Shown in pieces: positions 42,892 to 52,147 of a DNA stretch of 64,000 nucleotides (positions within the stretch are counted from its first letter, which is position 1; each line of letters begins with the position of its first letter). Made by a program: the position numbers and the translations under genes. The notes below the pieces were generated by a model, which saw only the letters and a list, made by a program, of their open reading frames with translations, did not search any database and had not been told where the DNA came from. The DNA comes from Ciceribacter thiooxidans (GTDB lineage Bacteria > Pseudomonadota > Alphaproteobacteria > Rhizobiales > Rhizobiaceae). The stretch covers positions 940,501 through 1,004,500 of the forward strand of contig NZ_CP059896.1 in the NCBI RefSeq assembly GCF_014126615.1. Reading direction: 5' to 3'.

Positions 42892-45168
42892 TCAGGCCGC
42901 CTGGCGTCTTGCGGCCGCGCCCCGGTCGACGGTGAAGCGGTTTACCTGACCGGTAAGGCCGTCTGCCTCGCTTGCCAGAGCGAAGGCACTTGCCGTGGTT
43001 TCCTCGACCATCGCGGCATTCTGCTGTGTCACATGGTCGAGCGCATTGACCGAAGCGTTGATCTCAGAGAGCCGCATCGACTGCTCGCGGGAGGCCGCGG
43101 CAATCGCGCCGATCTGGTCGTTTATCGCTGCGATGTTCGTCTCGATCTGATGCAGGCTGTCGCCGGTCTTCAACACCAGTGCGACGCCGCCCTCGACGTC
43201 GGTGGTCGACGTGTTGATGAGCTGGCTGATATCGCGGGCCGCACCGGACGACCTCTGCGCCAGTTCGCGGACTTCCTGCGCGACGACGGCAAAACCCTTG
43301 CCGGCGTCGCCGGCCCGGGCCGCCTCGACGCCTGCATTGAGCGCAAGCAGGTTCGTCTGGAAGGCGATCTGGTCGATGACGTCAATGATCTGGCGGATCT
43401 TCGAGGAGGAGCCTTCGATACGCTCCATCGCGGTGATCGCTTCGCTGACGACCGAAGACGAGGTCTTCGCACCGGCAAGGCTTTCGGCCGCGACCTGCAC
43501 CGCCGTCTCGCAACGCTTCAGGGCGTCATTGACCGAGCCGGTCATGTCGCCGAGGGCGGCGGCCGCTTCCTCGAGCGAAGCCGCCTGGCGTTCCGTCCGC
43601 TGCGCGAGGTCTTCCGACGCGGACTTGAGGCCGGCAGAACCGCCGCGGATCGTGTCGGCGCTTTCGCTGATCGCGCGGATCGCCTGTTCGAGATGTTCGA
43701 GCGACTGGTTGAAGTCGAGGCGGAGGTGATCGAGCGAGGACACGAAGGGCGTGTCGATCCGCACGTTCAATTTGCCTCCGGCGAGCTCCTGCAGGCCGCC
43801 GGCAAGCGCTGAAACCGCATCTTCGAGTTCCTGCGCGCTGCGTGCCTTTTCTGCTTCACGCTGACGGCGCTCCTGTTCGATCTCTGCGCCGCGTTCGACG
43901 GCTTCGGTCTCCATCCGGTCCTTTTCAAGCGCGCTGGTGCGGAACGCGTCCAGTGCGCGCGCCATCACGCCGATCTCATCCGGCCTGCCGGCGGCGCGGA
44001 TCTCGATGTTCCGGTCGCCCTGGTTGAGGCGGTTCATCAGCTTGGCGAGTTCCGTCAGCGGGCGTGTAAGGCTCGAAGAGACCAGCGTTCCGACCAGTCC
44101 CATGATGGCGAGGACGGCGACGGTCGCGAGGAACGCCCATTTCGCGAGATCATTGGCCGAGGCCAGCACCTTTGTATCTTCCTGGCCGATGGCGAGGAGA
44201 TGCCGTTGTCCGAAGAGGTCGACGGGGAGATAGGAGTAGAAGGACGTGCCGTTCGCCGAATTGGCGAAAGTCGCGCCGCTGGCGCCGGATTTCGCTGCGT
44301 CGACGAGTTCGGGCGCGACGACTGCGTCCTTGCCGCCGGTGATTGTGCCGCCCCGCAGGCTGCCGTCGTCACTGAGGAGGAAGGCGTCGTCGATCGTCGT
44401 GCCCAGGCCGTCGGGCTTCATCATCTGCGAGAGCTTTTCGGCGGAAACGCGGATGAAGACGGTTCCCTTCCGCTGTGTCTCGCCCCAGACGGAAATGGCG
44501 AGCGGCTGCGCGATGAAGGCCGAGGGAGTTCCTGCCTCGTAGGGGTAATCACCGAACGGCGAGAAATGGACGTCGCGGTCGCCGCCGGCCTTCACCCGTT
44601 CGGCGAGTTCCTTCAGGCGGGCGTTGGCCGGATCATCGAGCGTCGTCAGAAGTTCGCCACCCTTCGTCACGGTATAGACGATCGTGCCGTTGACGTCGGC
44701 AACCAGGATGTCGCTGACATTGGCGTTCTTCCACGTGCTCGAGAGCGTGCCGTGGATGGCGGCATGCCGCACGCCGTAGAGCAGTTTCTGCTTGCTGCCG
44801 TCGATTGCGATGCGCTGTTCGACGGTGGAGCCTTCGGGCTGGAAGACCTTCTTGATCGTCGGAGCCTCGACCGGAATGATGTTGACCATCATCTCCGTCG
44901 CTTCGCCGACCGCCGTGTTCTGCGCGATCTCGGCCAGCGACTGGCCTACGCGGTCGAGATAGGCGGTGACTTCCTTCGACTGGTTTGCTGCGACCGATTC
45001 CAGTCTGAGCTTGCTGGCCTCGATCAGGCCCACCTTGCCGATCTGGTAACTCAACAGGCCGACCGCCATGCAAGAGACCAGGGTGGCTCCGACGACGAGG
45101 CCGGCGAACTTCGCCTTGACGGACGACAGGGGACGGATTCTGTCCGTCTGGATACTGTTTCGCGACAT
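42892..45168 (-). CDS. methyl-accepting chemotaxis protein
   Basis: 758 residues from the ATG at 45168 (GGGAGGAG upstream). Membrane helix (about 20-42), a large periplasmic double-Cache-type sensor (about 43-345), second helix, HAMP, then the cytoplasmic signalling hairpin. Its hairpin tip is VIDQIAFQTNLLALNAGVEA, with ARAGDAGKGFAVVAQEVREL. No C-terminal CheR-tethering pentapeptide is evident; the tail ends AARRQAA. The ligand is unknown. Inverted repeats lie upstream at 45215-45248. Confidence 0.93.
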   Translation of the reverse strand: MSRNSIQTDRIRPLSSVKAKFAGLVVGATLVSCMAVGLLSYQIGKVGLIEASKLRLESVAANQSKEVTAYLDRVGQSLAEIAQNTAVGEATEMMVNIIPVEAPTIKKVFQPEGSTVEQRIAIDGSKQKLLYGVRHAAIHGTLSSTWKNANVSDILVADVNGTIVYTVTKGGELLTTLDDPANARLKELAERVKAGGDRDVHFSPFGDYPYEAGTPSAFIAQPLAISVWGETQRKGTVFIRVSAEKLSQMMKPDGLGTTIDDAFLLSDDGSLRGGTITGGKDAVVAPELVDAAKSGASGATFANSANGTSFYSYLPVDLFGQRHLLAIGQEDTKVLASANDLAKWAFLATVAVLAIMGLVGTLVSSSLTRPLTELAKLMNRLNQGDRNIEIRAAGRPDEIGVMARALDAFRTSALEKDRMETEAVERGAEIEQERRQREAEKARSAQELEDAVSALAGGLQELAGGKLNVRIDTPFVSSLDHLRLDFNQSLEHLEQAIRAISESADTIRGGSAGLKSASEDLAQRTERQAASLEEAAAALGDMTGSVNDALKRCETAVQVAAESLAGAKTSSSVVSEAITAMERIEGSSSKIRQIIDVIDQIAFQTNLLALNAGVEAARAGDAGKGFAVVAQEVRELAQRSSGAARDISQLINTSTTDVEGGVALVLKTGDSLHQIETNIAAINDQIGAIAAASREQSMRLSEINASVNALDHVTQQNAAMVEETTASAFALASEADGLTGQVNRFTVDRGAAARRQAA

Positions 45169-45214
45169 CAAGTGTGCTCCTCCCGCAATAATGGTGCGCG
45201 GAAGTGTCGCGGAA

Positions 45215-45248
45215 ATTGCTTACGGCAATCTTAAGTCAACACTGTTGA
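45215..45248. promoter_or_regulatory. inverted repeats upstream of the chemoreceptor gene
   Basis: ATTGC/GCAAT (45215-45229) and the palindrome TCAACACTGTTGA (45236-45248, perfect 6-base arms around a central C) lie 47-80 bases upstream of the chemoreceptor start. They are operator-sized, but no regulator can be assigned. A GC stem, GCCGCG/CGCGGC near 45259-45274, lacks a T-run and may be the end of the prs transcript. Confidence 0.3.
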
Positions 45249-45300
45249 ATGTTTGGGGCCGCGATAGCGCGGCTCCGATCTCTTGGGGAGGAGGCGAGCC

Positions 45301-46233
45301 TCAATCGAAGAGGCTCGAGACCGAGGCTTCCGCGCTCGTGCGGTTGATCGCCTCGCCCAGCAGGTTGGCGGTCGTCAGCACGCGGATGTTGTGGGCGGAC
45401 TGGACGGCGGTCGTCGGCTGGATGGAGTCGGTGATCACCAGCTCGCGCAGCTTGGAAGAGGCGACGCGGGTCACCGCACCGCCCGAGAGCACGCCGTGGG
45501 TGATGTAGGCCGTCACGCTGGTCGCGCCGTTCTTCAGCAGGGCCTCGGCGGCGTTGCAGAGCGTGCCGCCCGAGTCGACGATGTCGTCGATCAGGATGCA
45601 ATCCTTGCCGGTGACGTCGCCGATCACGTTCATGACTTCGGATTCACCCGGACGGTCGCGGCGCTTGTCGACGATCGCCAGCAGACAGTCGAGGCGCTTG
45701 GCGAGCGAGCGAGCACGCACGACGCCGCCGACGTCCGGCGAGACGACCATCACGTTCTTGAGGTCGTAGTGCTCCTTCACGTCGCGGGCGAGGATCGGCA
45801 CGGCGTAGAGGTTGTCGGTCGGGATATCGAAGAAGCCCTGGATCTGACCGGCATGCAGGTCGAGGGTCAGTACGCGGTCGGCGCCGGCTTCGGTGATGAG
45901 GTTGGCGACCAGTTTCGCCGAGATCGGGGTGCGGGGCCCCGGTTTGCGGTCCTGGCGGGCATAGCCGAAATAGGGAAGCACGGCGGTGATGCGGCGCGCT
46001 GAGGATCGACGGAACGCATCGATCATGATCAGCAGTTCCATCAGGTGGTCGTTGGCAGGAAAGGACGTCGACTGGACGACGAAAACGTCCTCGCCGCGGA
46101 CATTTTCCTGGATCTCTACGAAAATTTCCTGGTCCGCGAACCGCCGAACGGTGGCTTTCCCAAGAGGAACATTGAGATAATTGCAGATCGCCTCGGCCAA
46201 CTGCCGGTTCGAATTCCCCGCGAAAACCTTCAT
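45301..46233 (-). CDS. prs: ribose-phosphate pyrophosphokinase
   Basis: 310 residues. Class I PRPP synthase motifs: [20 protein letters not shown] (ATP site), [39 protein letters not shown], and the PRPP loop [20 protein letters not shown]. It makes PRPP from ribose 5-phosphate and ATP for nucleotide, His and Trp synthesis. Leftward, in line with rplY, pth and ychF, from which it is separated by the chemoreceptor and aldehyde cassettes. Confidence 0.96.
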   Translation of the reverse strand: MKVFAGNSNRQLAEAICNYLNVPLGKATVRRFADQEIFVEIQENVRGEDVFVVQSTSFPANDHLMELLIMIDAFRRSSARRITAVLPYFGYARQDRKPGPRTPISAKLVANLITEAGADRVLTLDLHAGQIQGFFDIPTDNLYAVPILARDVKEHYDLKNVMVVSPDVGGVVRARSLAKRLDCLLAIVDKRRDRPGESEVMNVIGDVTGKDCILIDDIVDSGGTLCNAAEALLKNGATSVTAYITHGVLSGGAVTRVASSKLRELVITDSIQPTTAVQSAHNIRVLTTANLLGEAINRTSAEASVSSLFD

Positions 46234-46346
46234 TTTGGCCCGCCTGTTGTCATGCTGAATGGGCGCTTTTTAGCGTCCTTGAACCCGAATGCAAGAGGCC
46301 TTGCGGTCGCGGCCGGTGAAATTCGTGAAAAGTTTGTGACCAGCCG

Positions 46347-47075
46347 TCATCCACCGTGTGCGGCCAGCCAGCTGGTATATTCGTTGATTGTCTTGGTTGC
46401 GATCTGTTGCATGAGGGAAGCGGGGACGCCCGCCCAGGCCTCGGTCGCCGACGACGGGACGACTTCCTGGCCCTGAATACGATGAAGGCGACTTCCGCTC
46501 TGGTTGAGAACGTCCCAGACATAGACAATCGTGACTTGTCCGCCTTCGGCGAAGGCCGAGAAATAGCCCTTGAGGATGTGATCGGCCGCCGGGTCGTTCG
46601 AGCCCTTGATCACCAGCCCCCGGGCACGGGCTTCGGCCCCGAGCTGACGCGAAAGCGGCGTCACGGCCTGGATCGGCGCGCCGATGATCGGCAGGAAGCG
46701 GATCGTGCCCTTCGCAGGGGCGAGGGCCGCCGTCTGTGTCGGCGCCGGTGACGATGCTTGAGCGGCCGGCTGCTGCTGCGTCGTCACACCTCCGACCGGT
46801 GGGGGAGGCTGCATCGGCTGACTGCCGGCGGCGAGCGCCTGTGCCTGGGCTTCCAGCGTATTCTGCGGTGGCGTCGTATAGCCCTGACCGGCGAGCGGCT
46901 GCTGCCCTGCCGGGACGCCGGCCATCCGGTCGGTGTCGGATTGGGTGACGGGGGAGCTTGCCACCTGCATTCCGCCGCCGACATCGGCTTGTGGAGTCAG
47001 GGCATCGGTGGTGTTGCAGCCGGAGAGGGCAAGCGCCAGCATCAGCACTGTCGATGCAACTGCGATCCACTTCAT
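46347..47075 (-). CDS. putative lipoprotein with Pro/Gln/Ala-rich linker
   Basis: 242 residues. The lipobox LALSGC gives a lipidated Cys at about residue 20. Residues 25-115 are a disordered linker rich in Pro, Gln and Ala (for example QPMQPPPPVGG); the C-terminal 120 residues form a compact domain beginning KGTIRFLPIIGAPIQAVTPL and ending TINEYTSWLAAHGG. Similar proteins occur in Rhizobiales without assigned function. Likely outer- or inner-membrane anchored. Confidence 0.75.
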   Translation of the reverse strand: MKWIAVASTVLMLALALSGCNTTDALTPQADVGGGMQVASSPVTQSDTDRMAGVPAGQQPLAGQGYTTPPQNTLEAQAQALAAGSQPMQPPPPVGGVTTQQQPAAQASSPAPTQTAALAPAKGTIRFLPIIGAPIQAVTPLSRQLGAEARARGLVIKGSNDPAADHILKGYFSAFAEGGQVTIVYVWDVLNQSGSRLHRIQGQEVVPSSATEAWAGVPASLMQQIATKTINEYTSWLAAHGG

Positions 47076-47172
47076 CCGGCCATTTGCCCTTCCTGTTCGG
47101 TCAAGCCTTCGTCGGCATTGTTATCGGGTCCGGGGAGGGCCCTGTCAATTCCCCAGGATTTCACGAGGCCGC

Positions 47173-48324
47173 TCAGCGGACCAGAAGTTCCAGCGGATGC
47201 CTCGACAGCGCCCGCGGCGCATCCTCGGTCGTCAGGTAGGTATGGCCGAGGGTCATCGCTGTTTCCCGCTCCGAATCCATGACGATCATGTGCACGAAGA
47301 GCGACATGTCGGGCAGGATTTCCTGCGGGTTTCCGGCATGGAACATCTGGTGCTCCATCCAGGACGGCGAGAAGCGCGCGCCGAGGGAGTAGCCGCAGGC
47401 ATTCAACCGGTGCCGGGTAAGGCCCCGTTCGTCCATGATGCGGGCGTGGGTGTCGAAGACATCACCGAAGGTGTTGCCGGGACGAAGGACCGCCTCGACC
47501 TCGCGGATCGCGGCCTCGCAGGCCGTGTAGAGCTCGCGGTGGCGTGCGGTGACGTCGCCGATGACGATCGTCCGCATCATCGCCGCGTGGTAATGGGCGT
47601 CGACGCCGGCCCATTCGAGCGTCAGTTGGTCCTTGTCGGAAAGCGTGCGACGGCCCGACTTGTAGCGGCAGAGCAGTGCATCGGCACCGGAACCGATGAT
47701 GAATTCGTTGGCCGGATAGTCGCCGCCGCCGGCGAGGATGGCACCCTGCATCGCTGCGAGGATTTCCGCCTCGCTGCCGCCCGCCCTGACGAGTGGCAGG
47801 GCGGCATCCAGCGCATCGTCGGCCAGCGCTGCCGCACGCTCGACGTGGCCGATTTCGGCCGGGCTCTTCACCAGACGGAGATTGCTGACGAGGTAGGAGG
47901 CATCGACGATCTGGCCGAAGGTGGTCAGCTGGTTGTCGAGGAGACGCGCGACACGGCCGGTCATGCCGTGCGTGTCGTATTCGACGCCGATGCGGCGTCC
48001 GAGGAGGTCCATGTCGCTCAGCAGGTTGCGCAGGTCGACGGCCGGATCGGCGTTCACCCGGTCCACCCAGACGACGATGTTCTCTATCGTCGAGGTGTGG
48101 CGCGCCTGGCGCAGGTCGGCCGAGCGGGTGAGCAGGGTCATCGATCCGTCCGCTTTCACCACGAGCGACTGGAAGAAGCAGTAGCCGAAGGTGTCGTAGC
48201 CCGTCAGCCAGTACATGCTCTCCTGGGCAAAGAGCAGCAGGGCATCGAGCTTCTCTTCCGCCATGCGGGCCGTCAGGCGGTCGAGCCGGGCAGCGTATTC
48301 GCTCGCGTCGAAGTGCAGCGCCAT
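47173..48324 (-). CDS. M24-fold hydrolase lacking aminopeptidase metal ligands
   Basis: 383 residues with the creatinase N-domain and pita-bread C-domain of peptidase family M24. At the metal-ligand positions the sequence is not that of a methionine or Xaa-Pro aminopeptidase: the usual DxG...YxSDxTRT segment reads LTLEWAGVDAHYHAAMMRT (first Asp to Glu, second to Ala), and the HGIG motif reads ACGYSLGA. A late Glu in YLTTEDAPR remains. Creatinases and ectoine hydrolases (DoeA) are metal-free M24 relatives with similar losses, so this is more likely such a C-N hydrolase. It is followed upstream (start side) by pgeF with a one-base gap. Confidence 0.8.
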   Translation of the reverse strand: MALHFDASEYAARLDRLTARMAEEKLDALLLFAQESMYWLTGYDTFGYCFFQSLVVKADGSMTLLTRSADLRQARHTSTIENIVVWVDRVNADPAVDLRNLLSDMDLLGRRIGVEYDTHGMTGRVARLLDNQLTTFGQIVDASYLVSNLRLVKSPAEIGHVERAAALADDALDAALPLVRAGGSEAEILAAMQGAILAGGGDYPANEFIIGSGADALLCRYKSGRRTLSDKDQLTLEWAGVDAHYHAAMMRTIVIGDVTARHRELYTACEAAIREVEAVLRPGNTFGDVFDTHARIMDERGLTRHRLNACGYSLGARFSPSWMEHQMFHAGNPQEILPDMSLFVHMIVMDSERETAMTLGHTYLTTEDAPRALSRHPLELLVR

Positions 48325-48325
48325 G

Positions 48326-49120
48326 TCAGTCCTCCGTGATTGCGATTGCGGAAATCTGGCGGCCGTAATCCGGTTCTCCGGCATGCGTGGTCCGGCGATA
48401 GGAGAAGAAGGAACCGGGATCGGCATAGGTGCAGAGGCCGAGGCTTTCGGCCCTCAGGCCGGCGTCGGTGAGCCTCTTCAGGGTGAGGCCCTGCAGGTCG
48501 AACATTGCATGTCCCTCCCTTTCGGAAGGGGAGAAGAAGGCTTCGTAGGCCGGGTCCTGTTCGAGGAAGCGGGCGATGAATTCGGGGCCGACCTCGTAAT
48601 TCTGCGCACTGATCGAGGGGCCGAGGCAGGCGACGATGCTTTCGCGAGCGGCACCGAGCTGTTCCATGGCGGCGACCGTGTTTTCCAGAACGCCGGTGAG
48701 GGCGCCCTTCCAGCCGGCATGGGCCGCGCCGATGACGCCGTTTTCCGGATCGGCGAAAAGGATCGGCCCGCAATCGGCGGTAAGGACGCCGAGGATGACG
48801 CCCGGCACCGAGGTCACCATGGCATCGGCCTGCGGGCGCGAGCCGTGATGATGTGCGTCGACCACCATCACGTCCGGCGAATGGACCTGGTGGACGGTCG
48901 CGAGCCGCTCCGGCGGCAGGCCGAACCAGCGGCTGACGCGGCTGCGGTTCTCGCGCACGCGCTCCGGCGCGTCGTTGGAACCGAGCCCGACGTTCAGGCC
49001 CTCATAGAGGCCTTCCGAGACGCCGCCCCGGCGGGTGAAGAAGCCGTGGCGGAAGCGGCCGTTCCCGTTCTCTGGGAGCAGCGTACTTTCGATCGGCTCT
49101 GGAGATGCTTGATTCTGCAT
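48326..49120 (-). CDS. pgeF: peptidoglycan editing factor PgeF (DUF152/YfiH)
   Basis: 264 residues. The zinc-binding His-Cys-His set of the family is visible in VHQVHSPDV, GVLTADCGPILF and AAHAGWKGALTG. PgeF removes mis-incorporated serine from the muropeptide precursor; related proteins were once called laccase-domain proteins. It overlaps the translation unit of the M24-fold gene (1 base apart) and follows the MidA-type methyltransferase by 123 bases, on the same strand as lgt. Confidence 0.9.
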   Translation of the reverse strand: MQNQASPEPIESTLLPENGNGRFRHGFFTRRGGVSEGLYEGLNVGLGSNDAPERVRENRSRVSRWFGLPPERLATVHQVHSPDVMVVDAHHHGSRPQADAMVTSVPGVILGVLTADCGPILFADPENGVIGAAHAGWKGALTGVLENTVAAMEQLGAARESIVACLGPSISAQNYEVGPEFIARFLEQDPAYEAFFSPSEREGHAMFDLQGLTLKRLTDAGLRAESLGLCTYADPGSFFSYRRTTHAGEPDYGRQISAIAITED

Positions 49121-49243
49121 GGCTTTCCGGTGTCCGCGTTTGGTGAGAGTGATGTTCGTCCACCTGCCGGGTCTTGTGAAAGAGACGGCGCCTTCTGGCC
49201 CTGCCGGATTCGGCGGGATGGTGACCCAAGCCCGCCGCCTCTG

Positions 49244-50344
49244 TCAATCCGCAGGCTTGAAGGGGGGAAGCGGTACGGCGGGGCTCGACAGTGCGAGAAC
49301 CTTGAACAGCTCGCCCATCCGCCCTTCACCGGCGCCAGCCAGCCGCTCGACCGCCTGGACGATCTCCGTCTGGGTCTTGGCATCCTTACCCCGGCCGAGT
49401 GCGGATGCGCGTTCCTCGATGCCGAGGCCGACGAGAAAATCGCCCTGGTGCATGCAGCCGTTGACGTGCACGCCAGCGGCGCCTGCAGTCATCGCAAGCT
49501 GCTCGAAGTCGACATGGCTCGTCAGGTCGGCCATGCCGGGATGGGCGAGCGGTGGATCGAATTCATGGGCGAGCACCGCCTGCAGGGTGTCGCCGTAGGC
49601 CGTGGCCATATGGCCGTAGTCGATGATGAGCGCAGTTCCGCCGGAGGCGTGCAGCCTCCCGCACATCGTTTGCAGCACCGCCTGGCGGGCGGGCGCGATC
49701 TCGAAGATGGTGCCGTCCGGCGGCAGGTTGCCGGCCGTCGGCAAGAGAGCGGGGTCTATGCCCGAGACACCGACGGCGAAGGTCAGCTTGTCGTCGGCGT
49801 CGAGGCCGACCATGCGCTCGCGAAAGCCCGTGGGCGTCTTCACGAACTGGCGGATCGGGATCGCGTCGAAGAGTTCGTTGGCGGCGACGAGGACAAAGCC
49901 CGCGGGCACTTCGTCGAAGCTTTCATGCCACGTGATCTTGCCTTCGTAGCCGGCGAGAGTCTTCCGCTGCACATCGCGGAGCCGCCCGCTCGTCTCGACC
50001 AGATGGACGGTCGCCGCCTCGTAGAGCGCGGGGGCGATCCGGGCGATCACCCGCAGCATGTCCGACATCATCGTGCCGCGGCCGGGGCCGACCTCGACGA
50101 ACCGCACGGGCTGCGGCTCGCCATGGCGGCGCCACGCGATGACCATGAAGACGCCGAGCATCTCGCCGAAGAGCTGGCTGACTTCGGGAGCCGTCACGAA
50201 ATCGCCATCGGTGCCGAAGGGATTGCGGGTCTTGTAGTAGCCGTATTCGGGGTCCGCGAGGCAGATCGCGAAATAGTCGGTGACGCTGAGCGGGCCGTTG
50301 GCGCGGATGAGCGACTTGATCTTGGTGGCAAGCGGTGTGGTCAC
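49244..50344 (-). CDS. MidA/NDUFAF7-type SAM-dependent methyltransferase
   Basis: 366 residues from a GTG at 50344 (GAGAGG 8 bases upstream); a TTG further upstream would overlap lgt and is less likely. SAM-binding motif FVEVGPGRGTMMSDMLR, acidic loop HLVETSGRLRDVQ, and ANELFDAIPIRQF are typical of the family. The eukaryotic orthologue methylates an arginine of complex I subunit NDUFS2 and is required for its assembly; the bacterial role may be similar. Second gene of the lgt-midA-pgeF-M24 run. Confidence 0.88.
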   Translation of the reverse strand: MTTPLATKIKSLIRANGPLSVTDYFAICLADPEYGYYKTRNPFGTDGDFVTAPEVSQLFGEMLGVFMVIAWRRHGEPQPVRFVEVGPGRGTMMSDMLRVIARIAPALYEAATVHLVETSGRLRDVQRKTLAGYEGKITWHESFDEVPAGFVLVAANELFDAIPIRQFVKTPTGFRERMVGLDADDKLTFAVGVSGIDPALLPTAGNLPPDGTIFEIAPARQAVLQTMCGRLHASGGTALIIDYGHMATAYGDTLQAVLAHEFDPPLAHPGMADLTSHVDFEQLAMTAGAAGVHVNGCMHQGDFLVGLGIEERASALGRGKDAKTQTEIVQAVERLAGAGEGRMGELFKVLALSSPAVPLPPFKPAD

Positions 50345-50364
50345 GGTCGTCGCCTCTCGTTGTC

Positions 50365-51204
50365 TCAACGGCCGCTCGCCCGGCGCGCGCGCAGGATCAC
50401 CCAGAGCCCGGCTGCGAGCATCGGGAGGGACAGCACCATTCCCATGGTGAGCCAGTTGCCGGCGAGATAGCCGATCTGCACGTCCGGTTCGCGGAAGAAC
50501 TCGACCGTGATGCGCGCCAGCGCATAGAGCGCGACGAAGGCGCCGGTCACCGTTCCCGGCCTGCGCAGCGCCTTGAAGGAGCGCGCGAGGATCTGCAGGA
50601 TGACGAACAGCAGGAGCCCTTCGAGGGCCGCTTCGTAGAGCTGGCTCGGATGGCGCGGCATCGGGCCGCCGGTCGGAAAGACCATGGCCCAGGGCACGTC
50701 GGTTATGCGGCCCCAGAGCTCGCCGTTGATGAAATTCGCAAGCCGCCCGAAGAGGATGCCGATCGGGGCGACGCTCGCGACGATATCGAAGAGGCTCCAG
50801 AGCGGGATCGCATGGCGGCGGGAAAACAGGACCATCGCGATGGTGGCGCCGAGAAAGCCGCCGTGGAAGGACATGCCGCCGTTCCAGATCTGGATGGCGC
50901 GCACCGGTTCGGCGAGTACCGCGTCGAGATCGTAGAAGAGGATGTAGCCGATACGACCGCCGAGCACGATGCCGAGCGCGACCCAGACGAGGAAGTCGTC
51001 GAGGTGTGCGGGCGTGCAGGGGGGCGTGGCGTTCGGCCAGAGCGTCGTGTTGGCCAGCATGCGGCGCGCGACGAACCAGCCGAGCATGATGCCGGCGACA
51101 TAGGCGAGGCCATACCAGCGGATCGCGATCGGCCCGATGGCGATGGCCACGGGATCGATTGCCGGAATGCTGATGATGGAAAGCAGGGCGGCGGCTGACT
51201 GCAC
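50365..51204 (-). CDS. lgt: prolipoprotein diacylglyceryl transferase
   Basis: 279 residues, starting at GTG 51204 (GAAGGTG upstream). Seven membrane helices with the Lgt signature GRLANFINGELWGR and the HPSQLYEA motif; FHGGFLGA carries the essential region near the catalytic site. It attaches diacylglycerol to the lipobox cysteine of lipoprotein precursors in the inner membrane. Its protein C-terminus is rich in Arg (ILRARRASGR), as expected for the cytoplasmic tail. First gene of a leftward run. Confidence 0.95.
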   Translation of the reverse strand: MQSAAALLSIISIPAIDPVAIAIGPIAIRWYGLAYVAGIMLGWFVARRMLANTTLWPNATPPCTPAHLDDFLVWVALGIVLGGRIGYILFYDLDAVLAEPVRAIQIWNGGMSFHGGFLGATIAMVLFSRRHAIPLWSLFDIVASVAPIGILFGRLANFINGELWGRITDVPWAMVFPTGGPMPRHPSQLYEAALEGLLLFVILQILARSFKALRRPGTVTGAFVALYALARITVEFFREPDVQIGYLAGNWLTMGMVLSLPMLAAGLWVILRARRASGR

Positions 51205-51400
51205 GGTTGCACCTTCGTTATTGTCGGCGGAAAATGGCGTTCTGAAATGGGACGGTCAAGATGGATTCTGGACGGCAGGCAAGCTGCACGGCCGTCCCGG
51301 CAAGATTATGGCTTGCATCGCTCCCGGCAAATGCCTACCTCAAACCCCATGAACAAAGGCGCCGCTGACGGCGTCGACCGCGAAAGAGGAGCCGATCCCG

Positions 51401-51661
51401 ATGTCCACCGGACCGAACCGCATTCTGGACGAATTCGCCAAGCTGATGACCGATGCGGCCGGCGCCGCCCAGGGCGTTCGCAAGGAAATGGAGACCGCTT
51501 TCCACGCGCAGGCCGAGCGCTGGCTGAACGGCATGGACGTGGTCAAACGCGAGGAATTCGAGGCGGTCCGCGAAATGGCGGTGAAGGCGCGCGAGGAAAA
51601 CGACGCGCTGCTCGCCCGCATCGCCGCGCTCGAAGCACGGCTCGACGCCAAGGACAAGTGA
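51401..51661 (+). CDS. ubiK: ubiquinone biosynthesis accessory factor UbiK (BMFP domain)
   Basis: 86 residues with an amphipathic N-terminal helix (RILDEFAKLMTDAAGAAQGV) and a C-terminal coiled coil (VKREEFEAVREMAVKAREEN, ALLARIAALEARLDA), the BMFP/UbiK architecture. UbiK with UbiJ helps assemble the Ubi complex for ubiquinone synthesis. AGAGGAG lies 10 bases upstream. Divergent from lgt. A long hairpin follows 33 bases after its stop. Confidence 0.88.
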   Translation: MSTGPNRILDEFAKLMTDAAGAAQGVRKEMETAFHAQAERWLNGMDVVKREEFEAVREMAVKAREENDALLARIAALEARLDAKDK

Positions 51662-51693
51662 GCCGCTCGGCTCCTTCACGACCGACGATCGAC

Positions 51694-51747
51694 ACCGCCG
51701 CCGAATCTCCGGAAGTCACCGAACTTCCAGCGGGATTCGGCGGCGGT
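51694..51747. repeat. long nested hairpin downstream of ubiK
   Basis: Perfect 14-base arms ACCGCCGCCGAATC (51694-51707) and GATTCGGCGGCGGT (51734-51747) enclose a second stem GGAAGT/ACTTCC (51711-51728). No T-run follows, so it is not a textbook terminator; transcript stabilisation, factor-dependent termination or a repeat element are possible. Confidence 0.75.
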
Positions 51748-51830
51748 CGCGTTTGCGGCGGGTGCTTTTGCTGAAAGAAACGCCGACGGCCGGATTCGCC
51801 TGTCGCTGCAAGCGAAAATAATCGTTCTCG

Positions 51831-51918
51831 TTGTCCACATGTGGACAGCGGCCGAAAAGCCAATCGACAGAGTCGCTTAAGGCTGGTTGCCAAGATTGTG
51901 GAATAGTGCCTGTCCACA
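51831..51918. promoter_or_regulatory. cluster of three DnaA-box-like nonamers
   Basis: TTGTCCACA at 51831-51839 and, inverted, CTGTCCACA at 51848-51840 together make the perfect palindrome TGTCCACATGTGGACA; CTGTCCACA recurs at 51910-51918. Each differs from TTATCCACA at one or two positions. This may be a DnaA-responsive promoter region or the operator of another regulator. Confidence 0.4.
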
Positions 51919-52147
51919 GCCCCGTCGGCCGAAACGCATTTCTGGGCTGGTACTTCAACTTTGCCATTATACACTGATTTTAAATGATGATTCGAAACGG
52001 GCCATCACAAGTTTCGGACAGGGTGCGTATGGTGTCCTGATGGCTGCGGGGAATCATTCCCAGTGTTGCTTCCGGCAGAATGATGTCTGTTCGTTTGTGT
52101 GCCTCCACGCGAATTGTCGCCTTTCGCTCCGGTCAAGAAGGTGCTGC

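Larger units (their letters stand above)
51662..52147. other. structured 486-base gap between ubiK and the YbjN gene
   Basis: No credible frame. It contains the hairpin at 51694-51747, a perfect 16-base palindrome with DnaA-box-like arms (51832-51847), a third such box (51910-51918), an AT-rich stretch (about 51960-51990), and further small inverted repeats (CGAAAC/GTTTCG near 51993-52015; GGGAATCATTCCC near 52049). The density of structure suggests a regulated promoter or an untranslated RNA. Confidence 0.55.

Noticed and set aside
51831..51990. Replication origin
   Set aside because: DnaA-box-like sites and an AT-rich stretch are present, but no origin-linked genes (hemE, parAB, dnaA, repABC) are near and the boxes are imperfect.
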